A program made the position numbers and the translations under genes. Positions 22,801 through 40,460 of a DNA stretch of 52,516 nt are shown in pieces. This DNA comes from Apostichopus californicus (lineage: Eukaryota; Echinodermata; Holothuroidea; Aspidochirotida; Stichopodidae). How positions within the stretch are numbered: position 1 is the stretch's first letter; each line of letters begins with the position of its first letter. The notes beneath the pieces are model-generated. The model was not told where the DNA came from, did not search any database, and worked only from the letters and a program-made list of their open reading frames with translations. The stretch spans positions 1 to 52,516 of the forward strand of contig JAIPMN010001612.1 in the NCBI GenBank assembly GCA_020650975.1, in the 5' to 3' direction.

Positions 22801-25291
22801 ACAGGCTATAAGCTCCTTTCATTGCCGAAATCATTTTCAAGTCATTTATTGTTCCATTTAAGATGAATGCAAAGTCTACGTTTGGGATGTGAATAACAGA
22901 CGCTGTGTTCACATGTTTGAAGATGACGGTTGTACAATGGGGACATCCATATCGGCCTCAGACAATGGACAGTACATCGCAGTAGGGTAAGAGTTCTTTT
23001 TGTAATTCTTTCTTACTTTATTTCTTTTAATCCATTGGTATCTAAAGCTTCTAGTGCTCCATCGTACATTATAATTCTGTTACCTTAATAGTCCAAAAGA
23101 ATTGCACCAGGATCAATGTAATTGGGGAAAAAAAAACTCAAAAAATTTACAAATAAAACAAAACATTTATTTTGTTGGAAACAAATGACCTGTGCCAGAG
23201 TAGGCAGATCAAACCTCTTAAATTATGAAGAGCCACAAAGTTGTGAGCATATCGATCACTAGGTGGGGAGGAAGGGTGGGGGAGGGGTGTCCAATTATTT
23301 GAAAATATTGCATCACTCGGTTAGGTTACCATCCAAAAACAAAGTGAAGCTGTTATAGATTTGACAAGAACCAGAAAAGAACATTACCAGAATTATTAAG
23401 TTTTCCACAGAAACAAAATTTAAAACATTAAAGAATGTTTGCGCTTGGTATTTATGAGTGAATCTGTTTGGAAGTGAATATATGTCTAATTAATGAAATG
23501 GGAACAAACTATTTTAATTAGCATTTTGGTCATCAGTGATAAGTAACATATTGCAAGTTTACATAATATATTTGTATCTCCCATGCTATCATTATATTTT
23601 GATACTTTTCATAACACCACTGCATGAAGTCATACAGCATGAACCTAATTAATGATTAGTGACAGTTAATGATGAATGTTTTATCTTCTACTTTTGTTTT
23701 AACTTGACTTAGATCTGACTCTGGTATTGTAAACCTGTATGACCAAGGATGCTTTGAGAAAACAAGACCAACCCCTTTGAAGATCATTAAGAATTTAACC
23801 ACCAATGTAACCGCCACAAAGTTTGCTCCTAGCAACGAAATCCTTGGCATTGCTTCAAGGCTCGAAAGCAATGCTGTCAAAATGGTAAGACTTGTATCCT
23901 ATATTGTACAGTTTCAGTATTGTAAGCCAGCAAATATACAGTCAATGATGATGAGGAGGAGTTAATTGGAGTGGGGAAGGAGACACATTGGATTGGGAGG
24001 GGTACATTTGCAATACTCGATTCCAGCATTTTAAGGCACTTTTCAGGAGTTAAACCAACCTTGGAGAGATTGTATGCTATTCATAATTCTTCAAGAGTCA
24101 CATTGTGGCATATGCAACATTGACTATATCAACAGCAGCATATTCTGTATGGTAATAATGGAGGTTCTGCCAAGAAAAAAAAGAGAAAATAAATGGAAAA
24201 AAGTCCTGCAAAATTTGACACAATTCAGACGTTTGTTTGCGTGACTGCTCCGAGAATGATACCAGCTTATAGTACAAAATATGTGTCAGAGATCTTGGAA
24301 ACATAAACACGGCCATTTTGTGTTAGATTGCACTTAAAGAAACTCTGACCAAATCATGTAACAGTGACATATAATCAGATAGCCATCTAGCTAAGAAACT
24401 AACAACATTATGAGCTTTTTATTTCCTTTTTTACATAGATTCATCTTCCATCTTATGAAGCCTTTCCAAATTTTGGTGACAGTAAACTGAATTTTGTTCG
24501 ATGTGCGACAGCGATTGACTTCTCTCCAAATAGTGGGTATCTCTGTCTTGGTTCATCAAAGGAACGAGCTCTTCTTTTCAGGTTTGTAGCTCATTTGACT
24601 GGCTTGTTATTGTTGTTGTTTATTTGTTTGTAATGTGATCTCTATATCACATAATCACCGTGTGAGTAAATGTGAGCACAAATTTGCTCTACTGTGAACC
24701 ATTTGCTTTTTTATTGCTGTAGACTGGAAATAAGTCTGTAAGATAAATCCTGATTGTTAATATGCTGTTGTGTGTGTGTGTGTGTATGTGTGTGTCTGTA
24801 AAGTATGGTTTCTTGTGTTGTGTACAAAACATTCTGTTTCATGTTTCATGCTTTGTGTGTACAAATGTTTGTCTTAAGTTTGTTGCTTGGAATTAACAAA
24901 AACCTTAAACTTTAAAATGCATCCTTACTTTGTATGTACAATAGCCTGTTGAATGCTTTCTAATGATGTGTGTACAATAGTGTATTCTATGCTTTCCAAC
25001 TTTATCAACTTTGCCATGTACAAGGTTTTAAAAGTTTTTTTTGTAAGAAAAGGTGATTTGTGCAACATTATCTTCTGAAGCTAAACCTGACTTATTTTGT
25101 AATGGAATTGAAGTGTTGGAAATAACTTCAAAACATTTTTAACAAAATCAACTCAATATAAATTGAACAAATATCTTTTCAAACCATACCCGTTTTTGGG
25201 CAATCTGGATATTTCTACAAGTTTCCATGAAATTATATTATTCTGATCTCTACGTGTTTGTTACAGGTTGAAGCATTACGGTAGCTACTGA
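16822..25291 (+). CDS. UTP18: U3 snoRNP / small-subunit processome WD40 protein UTP18
   Basis: Thirteen exons join in phase: 16822-17031, 17274-17365, 17503-17556, 18221-18291, 18922-19064, 19350-19433, 19807-19978, 20353-20453, 21683-21773, 22863-22986, 23713-23884, 24439-24581 and 25267-25291 (TGA 25289). They give 493 residues against about 556 in human. The order matches UTP18: a basic/acidic N-terminus with KPVWQDED, an acidic patch DSDDESEEE, RTGTYLTSSASLPKG, then WD40 blades (AGYDQTLSLFQVDGK, FPIYSAHFSADG, VYVWDVNNRRC, SDSGIVNLYDQ, DFSPNSGYLCLGS) and the end RLKHYGSY. UTP18 acts in the nucleolus in early 18S rRNA processing. The frame stays open upstream to the acceptor at 16806-16807, so an earlier exon with up to ~60 more residues probably exists and was not found, perhaps because of the nearby assembly gap. 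Introns 8 and 9 each carry a hAT element; a TG repeat lies in intron 12. Confidence 0.96.
20903..21495. mobile_element. hAT-type non-autonomous element (593 bp) in UTP18 intron 8
   Basis: Ends CAGGCCTCAACAAA (20903-20916) and, inverted, tttgtcaaggcctg (21482-21495) are flanked by an exact 8-bp duplication CTTAATAC (20895-20902 and 21496-21503). Both ends carry repeated TGGCGAC / TGGCGAGT motifs and a shared GGTCGCCA sub-terminal block. There is no transposase frame. It ends about 180 bp before UTP18 exon 9. Confidence 0.93.
22450..22749. mobile_element. hAT-type MITE (300 bp) in UTP18 intron 9
   Basis: Ends CAGGGGTGCAAGC (22450-22462) and, inverted, GGTTGCACCCTTG (22737-22749) differ at two positions. 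They are flanked by an exact 8-bp duplication ATTAATGT (22442-22449 and 22750-22757). It has C-rich and G-rich patches and no coding frame. It ends about 110 bp before UTP18 exon 10. Confidence 0.9.
24769..24798. repeat. TG microsatellite in UTP18 intron 12
   Basis: An imperfect TG/TGTA dinucleotide run of about 30 bases. Confidence 0.8.
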
Positions 25292-26119
25292 ACCATTCTC
25301 ACAAAGAAGTCGACCATTACTGGATGAACATCCCCTCGAAGGGTTTTCATTAAACCCTCTTCTATGTGGCTGAACGAAGACTTCGCTGCAGACCTCCATC
25401 AGATTCAACTGTCAGAACCAGTAGGAGATGAGCCCGCAGAACTTCCTGTGGATGACGACCTCCACAAAACCAGCCGTCCTATTGATGGATATCGCCCTCA
25501 GCAACATTGCAAGAGGTGTGGAGTGTTGCAGGAAGGGGAAAGGGAGTGGGTGCAGTACAGAACTGTTCTTATCTACACATCTATTGTTTAGAGTGAAATC
25601 CAGAAATGGCCATTTTAATTGAGGGGGTGAGTGGGGGTCGGAGGGTATGATGGTGGGAGTAGGGCAAGAGGAAAGACAAAATAACAATATTGTGTACCCA
25701 AGATATGAAATAGCACATGCTACACCAGAATTGGCATTTCATTTTTCTGTGAGCAGATGATTACATACCCTGGGATGTTTAGGCAATTACTTCAAGATTG
25801 CTTACATCCCGGCAGAATGTGTTATTATCGTAAGATACACTTGGTGTCTTAGGGGCACAGAGTATGTAACTAGACATGTGGACACAAGAAATGTGTGGCA
25901 AAGTTTAAAAGTGCTTTTGAAATTGAAAGTTTTCAAGATATATCTTACCTTATAGATGGTAAATTTTATTGACAAGCAGAAGCTTGGATGTGAGGTACAT
26001 CTCATAATCAAACAGCAGGCATATCTTTAAACTTTTTTTTTTCAAACTTTGAACGATTTTTTTTATCTTCTAAACTATCAATGCAGACAATATTTATATT
26101 GAAATGTGTAAGGAAATTA

Positions 26120-26125
26120 AATAAA
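26120..26125 (+). terminator. Candidate UTP18 polyadenylation signal AATAAA
   Basis: A canonical AATAAA lies 829 bases after the UTP18 stop codon, in a suitable AT-rich 3' UTR. An earlier signal is possible; no cDNA evidence is available here. Confidence 0.5.
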
Positions 26126-28574
26126 GGTCATGACACAAAGCACACGCTGTAATAGTTCTGTTTATTCAGTTGTAAGTAATATGAAAGATTTTGTTTATTT
26201 TTATATAACCATATTTAACATTATGAATTATTACATTATTTAACAATTTAAATTTAAATTTGAACATAATTGCCCAGAACAAACAATCAGGGTCTGGAAG
26301 GAGAATATTTCCCCAGGAATTATTTGAAATCATAGATGAGGACAGAATTACGATTGCTTGAAACACATTTAATGTGACATAACATTCCCAGTAATTTTCT
26401 GTAAGTAAATTTTTCGCCAGAAAGAAACTTTTTAAAACTATGAATGAGAGATCAGAAACACTTTGCACTAACAGATAGCACCACACCAAGCAGACCCTGT
26501 ATGCTTGATATCACCATGGACTTTACCATCATTATTTTAATCGTCAAAATTTCATTTTTTTTTTTCCTCCTAGATATGCCAGAAAGTTAAAAAATGGTCA
26601 CCCATACTAAAACTTGCTGTCACCACCTTCAAAGCATTTACCTTCATTAACACATTTATTTCTGTAGTATAAAATTCATCAATGTCTGGAAAAGATTTGG
26701 AGGGCTTCCAACCTCTAGAAAACTTCCAAGCAAAGTACCTTTGAGAACCTTTTAACCAATTTTGATTTGGCAAAGTTTGGAGACCCTTGGACCCAAGCGA
26801 GTGGATTGCAGCAATAACCTCCTATCGTGGCTTGTCCGTATGTCAACTCTTCCTGTGTTACAATTTTATACAAAACCATAAAGAACAAAAGCTATCGGAA
26901 ACTTGGCACCTAACACTTATTCGATCGGGAATATATGCGTGAACTGAAATCACAAACAAACATCGAGACATTTGCACATGAAGGACATGTAGCATCATGA
27001 AGGATCTACCTAAGCAAGTGTTTTTGCTGTTGGACTCAACTTACAATGTAGTTTGAAGCCCTCTCAAAGGTGAATAGAAAATAATCAAAAATTTGGAGTC
27101 ATTATAAGGTCGTCAACCTTCAGAAGAACTACTAATCTTGTGAAATATTTCCAAAGTCCAAAAAAGACCATCACAAAAGATTTAATACCATTTATCACTT
27201 GAAATGTTGAGTTTTCAGCTATTGGAAGATTTGACTTTCTGATAAGCTGTTGTCACAGAATCCTAGAGTGTATTTTGTGTACAAGTCCATCCCTCATTCC
27301 AAACACTAAACCAAAAACCATCAGAAAGTAAACAAAGTCTAGTATAACCTAAAATTCTTGTACAGTATAAGATTACTGAATTATTTATTATTACGACAGC
27401 TCCTTTCAAATGCGAATACATCTCATGCAGTTACCAATTACAACCAAACCAAGAATGGAACATATTTCAATATCCGGCAAGATTATACAATACTACCAGT
27501 TTTGTGATCATCCAATGAAACTTCACATACACTAAATGCTGTAGAATATGTGACAGACCAAAGACTTATGTATACATTGTGATTTCTGTAAACCGATCCA
27601 CAGAATTGAAAAGTGTGCAAACTTTCAGAAATATTACCCCAGATTGTCTGGTTTAGAAATTAAGAATTTTATCCAGGCAATTCTATTCCAATTAATCATC
27701 TTTCAGAACCCAAACCAAGCATATCATACATTATTGGATGTTTGTAGGCAGCAGGTTGTACTTAATATATATATTATGATTATGTAACTCTTGTGCATTT
27801 GATACAAGTGAATTCATTAGCATAATTACTCTTATTTTTATGTGTCCAATAATCGGAGAACTCATTGTGTAATATTGTGCTCCTTGATGGAAGTTTAATG
27901 AGATGTCCATCAATATAGCAGCTTGGTTTCTTATATAACTTCAGTTGAAGTTCCACTCTTTCATACAATTTTATTTCATAGCAAACTCAAGATGAATTAA
28001 TTAACCTGTTATCACAAAATTTGATGAACCTCTAACCTTATTTAACTTACCGCAATACAAAACACAAATTGTAGCAGTTCGTGACTTTTCTCCATGTTAG
28101 TCTAACTAACTGACGATGAAAATTTCCATCTGATTGGCAGACATCTCGTATTACACACAATATGATTAGGTATTTATTCTGGATAATATGAACAAGTTTA
28201 TCCTCCCTAAAAGTTAATCAGAAAGATCACTGCCTATCTGCACCTTCTTCTCATTCATCTGAATATATTAATATATAACAGATACTGTGCACAATGCACA
28301 TGAGACTTGTCTTCTTAAATATGACCAATACGTGATGCTCTTCACACAGAAAGCACACTGGGCTTTTATATTGTACTCTGTGGAGAGTTGAGATGGTCAT
28401 TCACAAGAGCCTCATGATGTCATAAATTTATAGCAGATCTAATATAGTTGCTGCCAAAACTGAAAATCCAAGCAACTTTAACTTTTAAACTCATCATAAC
28501 ACAGAGTAGGGCATCTTTGGCTGACAAAATTGTTTTTATTTCATATCGAGAAGTTCGTGGATCATCGATTCACT
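26126..28574. other. Convergent intergenic region / YIPF5 3' UTR
   Basis: About 2.4 kb between the UTP18 polyadenylation signal and the YIPF5 stop codon. It is AT-rich, has no supported coding exon, and probably holds the YIPF5 3' UTR. The nearest minus-strand AATAAA (tttatt on plus) is at about 28535-28540, with others further down. Confidence 0.55.
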
Positions 28575-34415
<5,841 letters not shown>

Positions 34416-36407
34416 TATCAGTATCTGTAACTAGAGGAAGAAGAATGAGATCAATTAATCTGTGCTTCATCTGAATCGGACTGGTATATATGCATATTCT
34501 GTAATTTCAGCAAAATTTGAAATGACTACCTGACTGCTAGTTTTAGAGACTTTAACAGGTGTGTGATTCTCTTGCTGTTGGCTAGTACACAATAAGCTGT
34601 CACTTTGCAGATCTCAGCATAGGACAACCTGAAAATTCCCTGCAAGAAGCACATTAGGGCTACTGCATTAGCCAACAGCCCAATATCATATCATAGCCTT
34701 AGGTAGGCGTAACATAACCCTAAATTTAATCTAGAGTCTGCACTTAAACATCTGCCCATGGGTTACTGTCAGTAGTTATTCTGTAAACACCAAGTTTAGG
34801 TCTAGCAAAGCGACCGAGTGTTTGGTAACGTTAGAATAGGCAGTACTAACGTTAGTAATTTGCGAAAAATTAACTGCTAAGGCAGTATGACTAGTAAGAG
34901 TAAACGGCCAGTTCAATTACTTATGCATGCGTCTTGTAAATCACGTGTTGGTGCAAGTCCTATATTGTTCGGAATTAAAATTAGACGTATTTCATCTCAA
35001 ACGTAAAAAAGTCACTTCGTAAGCTTTACCAGGAAAGCTCTGCCGGTGAAACCCTCTCAGTCCGACTTCCAGCTGCAGTACGGGAACATAATATACAGTA
35101 CACAGCAGAATGTTGTTGACACGTCGATCCGCCGAAGAAATTAAAGAAGATATTTTTTCCTGCATAATGTTTGAGTTAAATGAGTATTGCCCGTATCAAC
35201 AGCAATAAAAAAAAATATTAACAATTTCTTTTGCAGTCGTTCTTATAATATAAAAGATGAATATGACTTACACAAAACAATTATTTGAAAAATTTATATA
35301 TTCTAATTTCAAATTGAATGCAGCATATTTCCCTTTTTCTTGAATCATCAATCAAATAATGAATAGGTATTTCGTATTTGATGGAAGATACCGACACACC
35401 ATTGAGAAAATTCATCACATGCAACAACTGCAGTATACAGTATATCTGCATTTGACCTTTGACCGGTCTTTTCTGGTATTGCTTCGATGTGTATGGTACG
35501 GCAAACGAAAACGATTTTAATATCTTCTAAAATCTCCTTAGATATCACACTTGCACATCCATCTCGAAACTGATTTTGAAGAATATTATATTTTAATAAA
35601 ATTTAGGGCACTATTTGTCACAACTGGTGAAATTTTGTCATAAACCAAACCTGACAAACATATGCTTACTAACGTCGGAGTCACTTAGTAATATTATTAT
35701 CAGTGTTTCTGCAGTAGGCCTAGCCATAACTTCACAACTAGTACACTGCTATTTTATTAAGTAAGTAACGTTACATACATGTCGAGTCTTTTGAATGATA
35801 AACAAGTCGCACTGCAGATTTACAAGTATCCCAATCCCTCTCTTCAACTCCTAACATAACTGCAAACAATAGTTCAAGATGTAACTTGGGCCTTATGAAA
35901 ACCTGCTTAAGTTATGCCTGCGGGCAAGCCCACACATTAGGCCTAGCTAGATTATTCCATTCTTGGTGAGGATGACCATGGCTTATGCAGACTAAACAGT
36001 GGCTTTTATTTAGTGATACTGATACCATATTAGCATAGTCTAGGCCTAGTCATTGTTATTCTCAGACTGCTGATGCAGGAGCAGTCCAGACCTAACATCA
36101 TTTGCCTTTTGAGATAGCAAGCCTCTGTAGGGTTGCAGCAAGAAAGGATGCAGCACGACTACATCTTGAACTGTGGTGGAGTATTATTGTTCCTCAGGGT
36201 ACAATTTAGTGTTCATCTTTTGTGTATCAGTTTTAAATGCCTCGATTCGTCTTATAAAATGTTATGGTTCATAACTGTTATTCATCTTTACATATTAGTT
36301 TGCAATACGATACCCGATAATTACTCCCTGTTGATAGTATAATTGTCATCTTTCATTTCATAGGTTCATCTAAACAGTGACATTGCTCATATTTGCTTTC
36401 TTTTCAG
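34416..36407. promoter_or_regulatory. Divergent YIPF5-RPL9 promoter region
   Basis: The start codons of YIPF5 (minus) and RPL9 (plus) are 2.0 kb apart and diverge. RPL9's coding start lies just inside an exon with an acceptor (36401-36407), so at least one noncoding RPL9 exon must lie here; I could not fix its donor or a 5' pyrimidine-tract start. YIPF5 noncoding sequence probably begins at about 35.0-35.1 kb. No other gene is supported. Confidence 0.5.
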
Positions 36408-36418
36408 AACCATTCAAC

Positions 36419-39400
36419 ATGAAGGTCATACATTCAGATAGAACGGTCAAGATACCAAAGGATGGTGAGTTATGCATGTGTCTTAAAGGTGAAGTGACCC
36501 AAGTGCTTTCCGGTGTTGATATCTGGCTTTTATGGGCCTCCCCATCAGGACTTTGGTATGGTCCATGCTAATTACGTTGACCTTACAGTGACCCATTGTA
36601 TAGTCTAATGCAGTGTGGTAGCAATCACTCTCACACTTGTTGCCATATAGATAAGATCTCTGTGTAGAATTTCCCTGTGTTATGACCTTATAGGCATGTA
36701 TCTTGTGCTTTTACTATAGCCTAGCTTAATAGCTGTTAACACAATGGTGCAACATTACTATATTTATATTGCCTCTAATATTACTGTGGAAATTTAGGCC
36801 ATATAGCGTATATGGCTAACTTCCGAGCATACTGGTCTAGGAGCTAAGCCCCAGCAAACACAACCCATGCATAGCATCTCATGCATGGCAATATTTGGAG
36901 GGGGTTGAGTACACGAGGGATGACTGGAGCATTTTAGGATTACTGAATTGTCTTCAGTTATTGATATGATAGCCTTCTTCAAGGTTAATTATTATTTTTA
37001 TTTTATTTTTTTCGGGAAGATTTTTGATTAACTAGTCAAGGCTCACTTCAGATCTTTAAAAGGACTAAAGAGGGTTTAAATTTGTGATATACTTTTTTTC
37101 TTTTTTCTATAGATGCAATAAAATACTAAATGTATAAAAGAGATTTGTTAATTAATTTTAACCTTTTGTGGAGTAATAAATACCCAGTAGTTCAAGTTAG
37201 ATTGCCCTAAGTTGGTGACTAAATTTATGCAAATGATGCTTTAATGATATTCTACAAACCAACTGATGATAATGGCCTTGCAAAACTTTTGCTTTCAATC
37301 ATCAGTGGTAGCAGTATGTAGCAAGCTTCCACGATCCTTTTTAAAAAAATTTTTTTTTTATAGTCCTTCAGTTACCTCTCTTTATTTGTAGATCTGAAAG
37401 GACACAGAAATTCAAAACATGTTTGGAATTTATTTTCTCCCCAGCGTGAAAAGGAAGTTTTCCAAAGAAGAAAAGGCCCAAAAAAAATGTGATAATTGAT
37501 GTATATCAGACTCATTTATGGTACTGTCTAGTGAGAAATGACAAACTGGATGATCGTGCACAGAAGGCCAATTTTTAATAGTATTTCCTTTCTTTGTGTC
37601 TTTCTACAAACTATGATCTTTCCATATACTAACGTTTTGGTCTCAACTTTTTTCCTTGCAGTGACAATACATGTCCGTTCGCGGATGGTGACAGTGACGG
37701 GAACTCGTGGAGTGCTCAAGAAGAACTTCAAGCACCTTGCTGTGGATATACAGATGGTTGGCAAGAAGCAGGTTTTGGTCACAAAATGGTTCGGAACAAA
37801 GAAACAACTGGCCAGTGTTCGTACTGTTTGCTCTCACATTGAGAACATGATCAAGGGAGTAACTCTGGTAAGTGAATTTCAGTGATGATCATAACAAGTG
37901 AAAGGTGTGAATTATAAAATAAGTAGAATTCATATTAAATCGAGGTCTTTCCAGAAAAATGGAAAGTGGTAGGTAGCTACAGCATGAGTAAAAAACAAGG
38001 ACTAACTGTATGGTACATGTTACTTCAACCTTGTGTTGATGTGAACATTATCTAAACAATAGTTAGCTTATGGACAGGAAGTTATGTTTCTACAGCATGA
38101 CAAACTTTTGTTACACACATACGTGGGGGTAATTGTCACTTGTGTGAAAGCAATGTGGTCGCTAGGCTAGTGGTACTACCATTATGCCTTAATGTAGCCG
38201 TTATTGCTTTTGGTGATAGCCTCACAGCCAGGGAATACTGATCTGTAATACTTGAGGTGGTGGGGACCAATCGTCTCTGAAATTTGCAAAAGTAACTTTA
38301 AAAATCTGCAAAGGCGATATAGTTAATGCTGTTTTAACATTAGAATCTGAATCTCTGGAGTAGAAACACCCATTTTGAGCATTGTAGTATACTGCAATGA
38401 AATTTTAGCAGTAACCAAAATCATGGAAAACACAGTGGCACTATTTTCATGTTCGCTTAGGTATTATGCAATAATTTTTGGGATAGTTATAACTCCCAGA
38501 TCGCCTGGGTTACAGAGTCAGATTATCTCTGACTTTGTCTTGTGTATATTGGAACAATTTGATGGACGGTATTCTGGAAGGTGAGAAAGAAGCAGTTATA
38601 TGAGGATATTTTGTCAAAATTTTGTGATATGGCATTGACTGACCCTTTAAGGAACTATAAGCTTGTGCAGTACCTGCTTCTCTTTTCTATGTACATGGTT
38701 GTAGAACGGATAGCTGAGCACTGCTACAAAAATTTGTGTCTTCTTCCTCTTGTTCGTTTCATTTTTGGTTGAAACCAACAATGTAAGCCACAAACATCTA
38801 TAACTTATTGTTCTGTTACGTTTTTTTCTTTTTTAAATTTATTAGAGATGAAGTTCAAGTACTATAGATTTTTTCTCTTTAAGAGCATGCAAGCACTCAG
38901 CAGTAGTTTATTTTGTATTAAATGTCTTGTTTTCTTCTTTTGATAGTGGTAACCATTTTTTTCTTCTTTACAGGGTTTCCTGTACAAAATGAGATCAGCC
39001 TACGCTCATTTCCCAATCAACTGCAACGTGAAGGAAGAGGGAAGTATGCTGGAGGTCAGGAACTTCCTCGGTGAGAAGCTGATCCGACATGTCAGGATGA
39101 ACCCAGGTGTCGTGGTATCGCTGTCGCCAAAGCAAAAAGACGAACTGATCATTCAAGGGAATGACGTGGAACTGGTATCATCGTCTGGTAAGTCTTTCCC
39201 CCTTCCCATCGTGACCTCCATCCCCCACCCCCAATAAAAGGTCCCATGACATTGGTCTCTTCTATACTTGTTGAATTATCTACCCAATACAAATATCGCA
39301 TTACAGTCAAACTTTGCAGTTACATAGATGGATTTGCTTTTCTACACACTGTAGTGTGTGTGGGATAGTAACTGCACAAGACCTACTCTTGTTGAAAGTC

Positions 39401-40407
39401 ATCATCTGTGAATGAAACTTCCTTGCCAAAATTCCAGAATCCTGTTATTGTCTTTTCCTCTGACATGGCTCATAAAGAAAAATGTCTTCTTTGTGTATCT
39501 AGTCCCAGTTAGAGAGTTGCTAAGTTGTCACCATTGACAAGTTGGAGTTGATGTTTTTTAACAATTGTGGACTGTTCAGTACATTTGTCGTGCAGTACCT
39601 GCTTCTCTTTTCTATGTACATGGTTGTAGAACGGAAAGCTGAGCACTGCTACAAAAAATCTGTGTCTTCTTCCTCTTGTTTGTTTCATTTTTGGTTGAAA
39701 CCAACAATGTAAGCCACAAACATATACATTTTCATGTACACTCAGATGATTGATATTGTGAAATTTGTTGGCCAGCCAAATATATTCCACACAGCTGGTT
39801 GAAAATCTCAACTTAAATTACCAGAGCTGTTTAATCCAAACTCAGAAATGGTTTTCCGAAGGAAACTCTAAATAACATAACTTAAAGAATTGAAATACAT
39901 TGTATGTTCTGTGAATTTACATGGTAAAATGTCCAAAACCTGTAACTTTCCTAAATGACCATGTTGGTAATTTTCTATTTGGCATGCTTGCTTTGTTACA
40001 CAGCACTCTGCATTTCAGATATCATTACAAGCACATTTATATAAGAATTTGTCTTTCTTTTCAAAAACACTTTTCAAGACCTTGCAAAGGAAAACAATTG
40101 ACCAATTTTTCAGAGATAAGAGACAAATTTCTGAGCCTTCAAACTGTTGCACAAAATTTGAACACCAAAATATTCTCTGGTACAGAAAGAAAACTTACTT
40201 AGGACATTTCTCATATTAGATTTTGTGTTTAAGTGTGCTTAAATTGGTTGACAGGTTTTAACTGGAGGTCTTGTTTACATTATTTCTCATTTTGCAGCTG
40301 CCTTGGTTCAGCAATCTACCACTGTCAAGAATAAGGACATCAGAAAGTTTTTGGACGGCATCTACGTTTCAGAGAAGACCACGGTGGTTGAACCAGTAGT
40401 AGAATGA
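36419..40407 (+). CDS. RPL9: 60S ribosomal protein L9 (uL6)
   Basis: Four coding exons join in phase: 36419-36464, 37662-37867, 38974-39187 and 40298-40407 (TGA 40405). They give 191 residues, against 192 in human. The protein aligns with RPL9 from end to end: [95 protein letters not shown] and the highly conserved [20 protein letters not shown]. It is a structural protein of the large subunit, of the uL6 family. The exon begins 11 nt before the ATG, so the 5' UTR is split by an intron, as in vertebrate RPL9. The second and third introns between coding exons (37868-38973 and 39188-40297) each host an H/ACA-like RNA copy. A polyadenylation signal follows 47 nt after the stop. Confidence 0.98.
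38665..38795 (+). ncRNA. Putative H/ACA box snoRNA, copy 1, in an RPL9 intron
   Basis: This 131-nt segment has the two-hairpin H/ACA layout. Hairpin 1 has lower stem GCAGT/ACTGC and upper stem TTCTAT/GTAGAA with an internal loop between them. A hinge H box, ACAAAA (ANANNA), follows directly. Hairpin 2 has an upper stem TTGTTcGTTTCA/TGAAACcAACAA with one mismatch and a weak lower stem GTGTCTT/AAGCCAC. ACA lies at 38790-38792, exactly three bases before the proposed end. It is in the sense direction of a ribosomal protein gene intron, a usual snoRNA host. A second copy in the next intron has very few changes. The rRNA target was not worked out. Confidence 0.7.
39590..39721 (+). ncRNA. Putative H/ACA box snoRNA, copy 2, in the next RPL9 intron
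   Basis: This 132-nt segment matches copy 1 at all but about four positions (three substitutions and one extra A in the hinge). The stems GCAGT/ACTGC, TTCTAT/GTAGAA and GTTTCA/TGAAAC are unchanged, as are the H box ACAAAA and the terminal ACA (39716-39718, three bases from the end). The similarity stops close to the predicted RNA limits, while the surrounding intron sequences are unrelated. The changes fall in a loop side, the hinge or next to a mismatch, so the fold is preserved. Confidence 0.7.
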
Positions 40408-40454
40408 GATGGGATGTAATACTGAGTGATGTAAAATTATGAAAACAGAAAAAC

Positions 40455-40460
40455 AATAAA
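40455..40460 (+). terminator. RPL9 polyadenylation signal AATAAA
   Basis: Canonical AATAAA 47 nt after the RPL9 stop codon, followed by a GT/T-rich stretch (about 40485-40503). The short 3' UTR is typical of ribosomal protein genes. Confidence 0.8.

Noticed and set aside
37883-37960. Box C-like GTGATGA in the RPL9 intron after 37867, possible C/D snoRNA
   Set aside because: No D box (CTGA) at a suitable distance and no terminal stem.
38581-38772. Open frame of 63 codons over the first H/ACA-like copy
   Set aside because: It is broken by the indel in the second copy, while the RNA fold is preserved, so the conservation is not at protein level.
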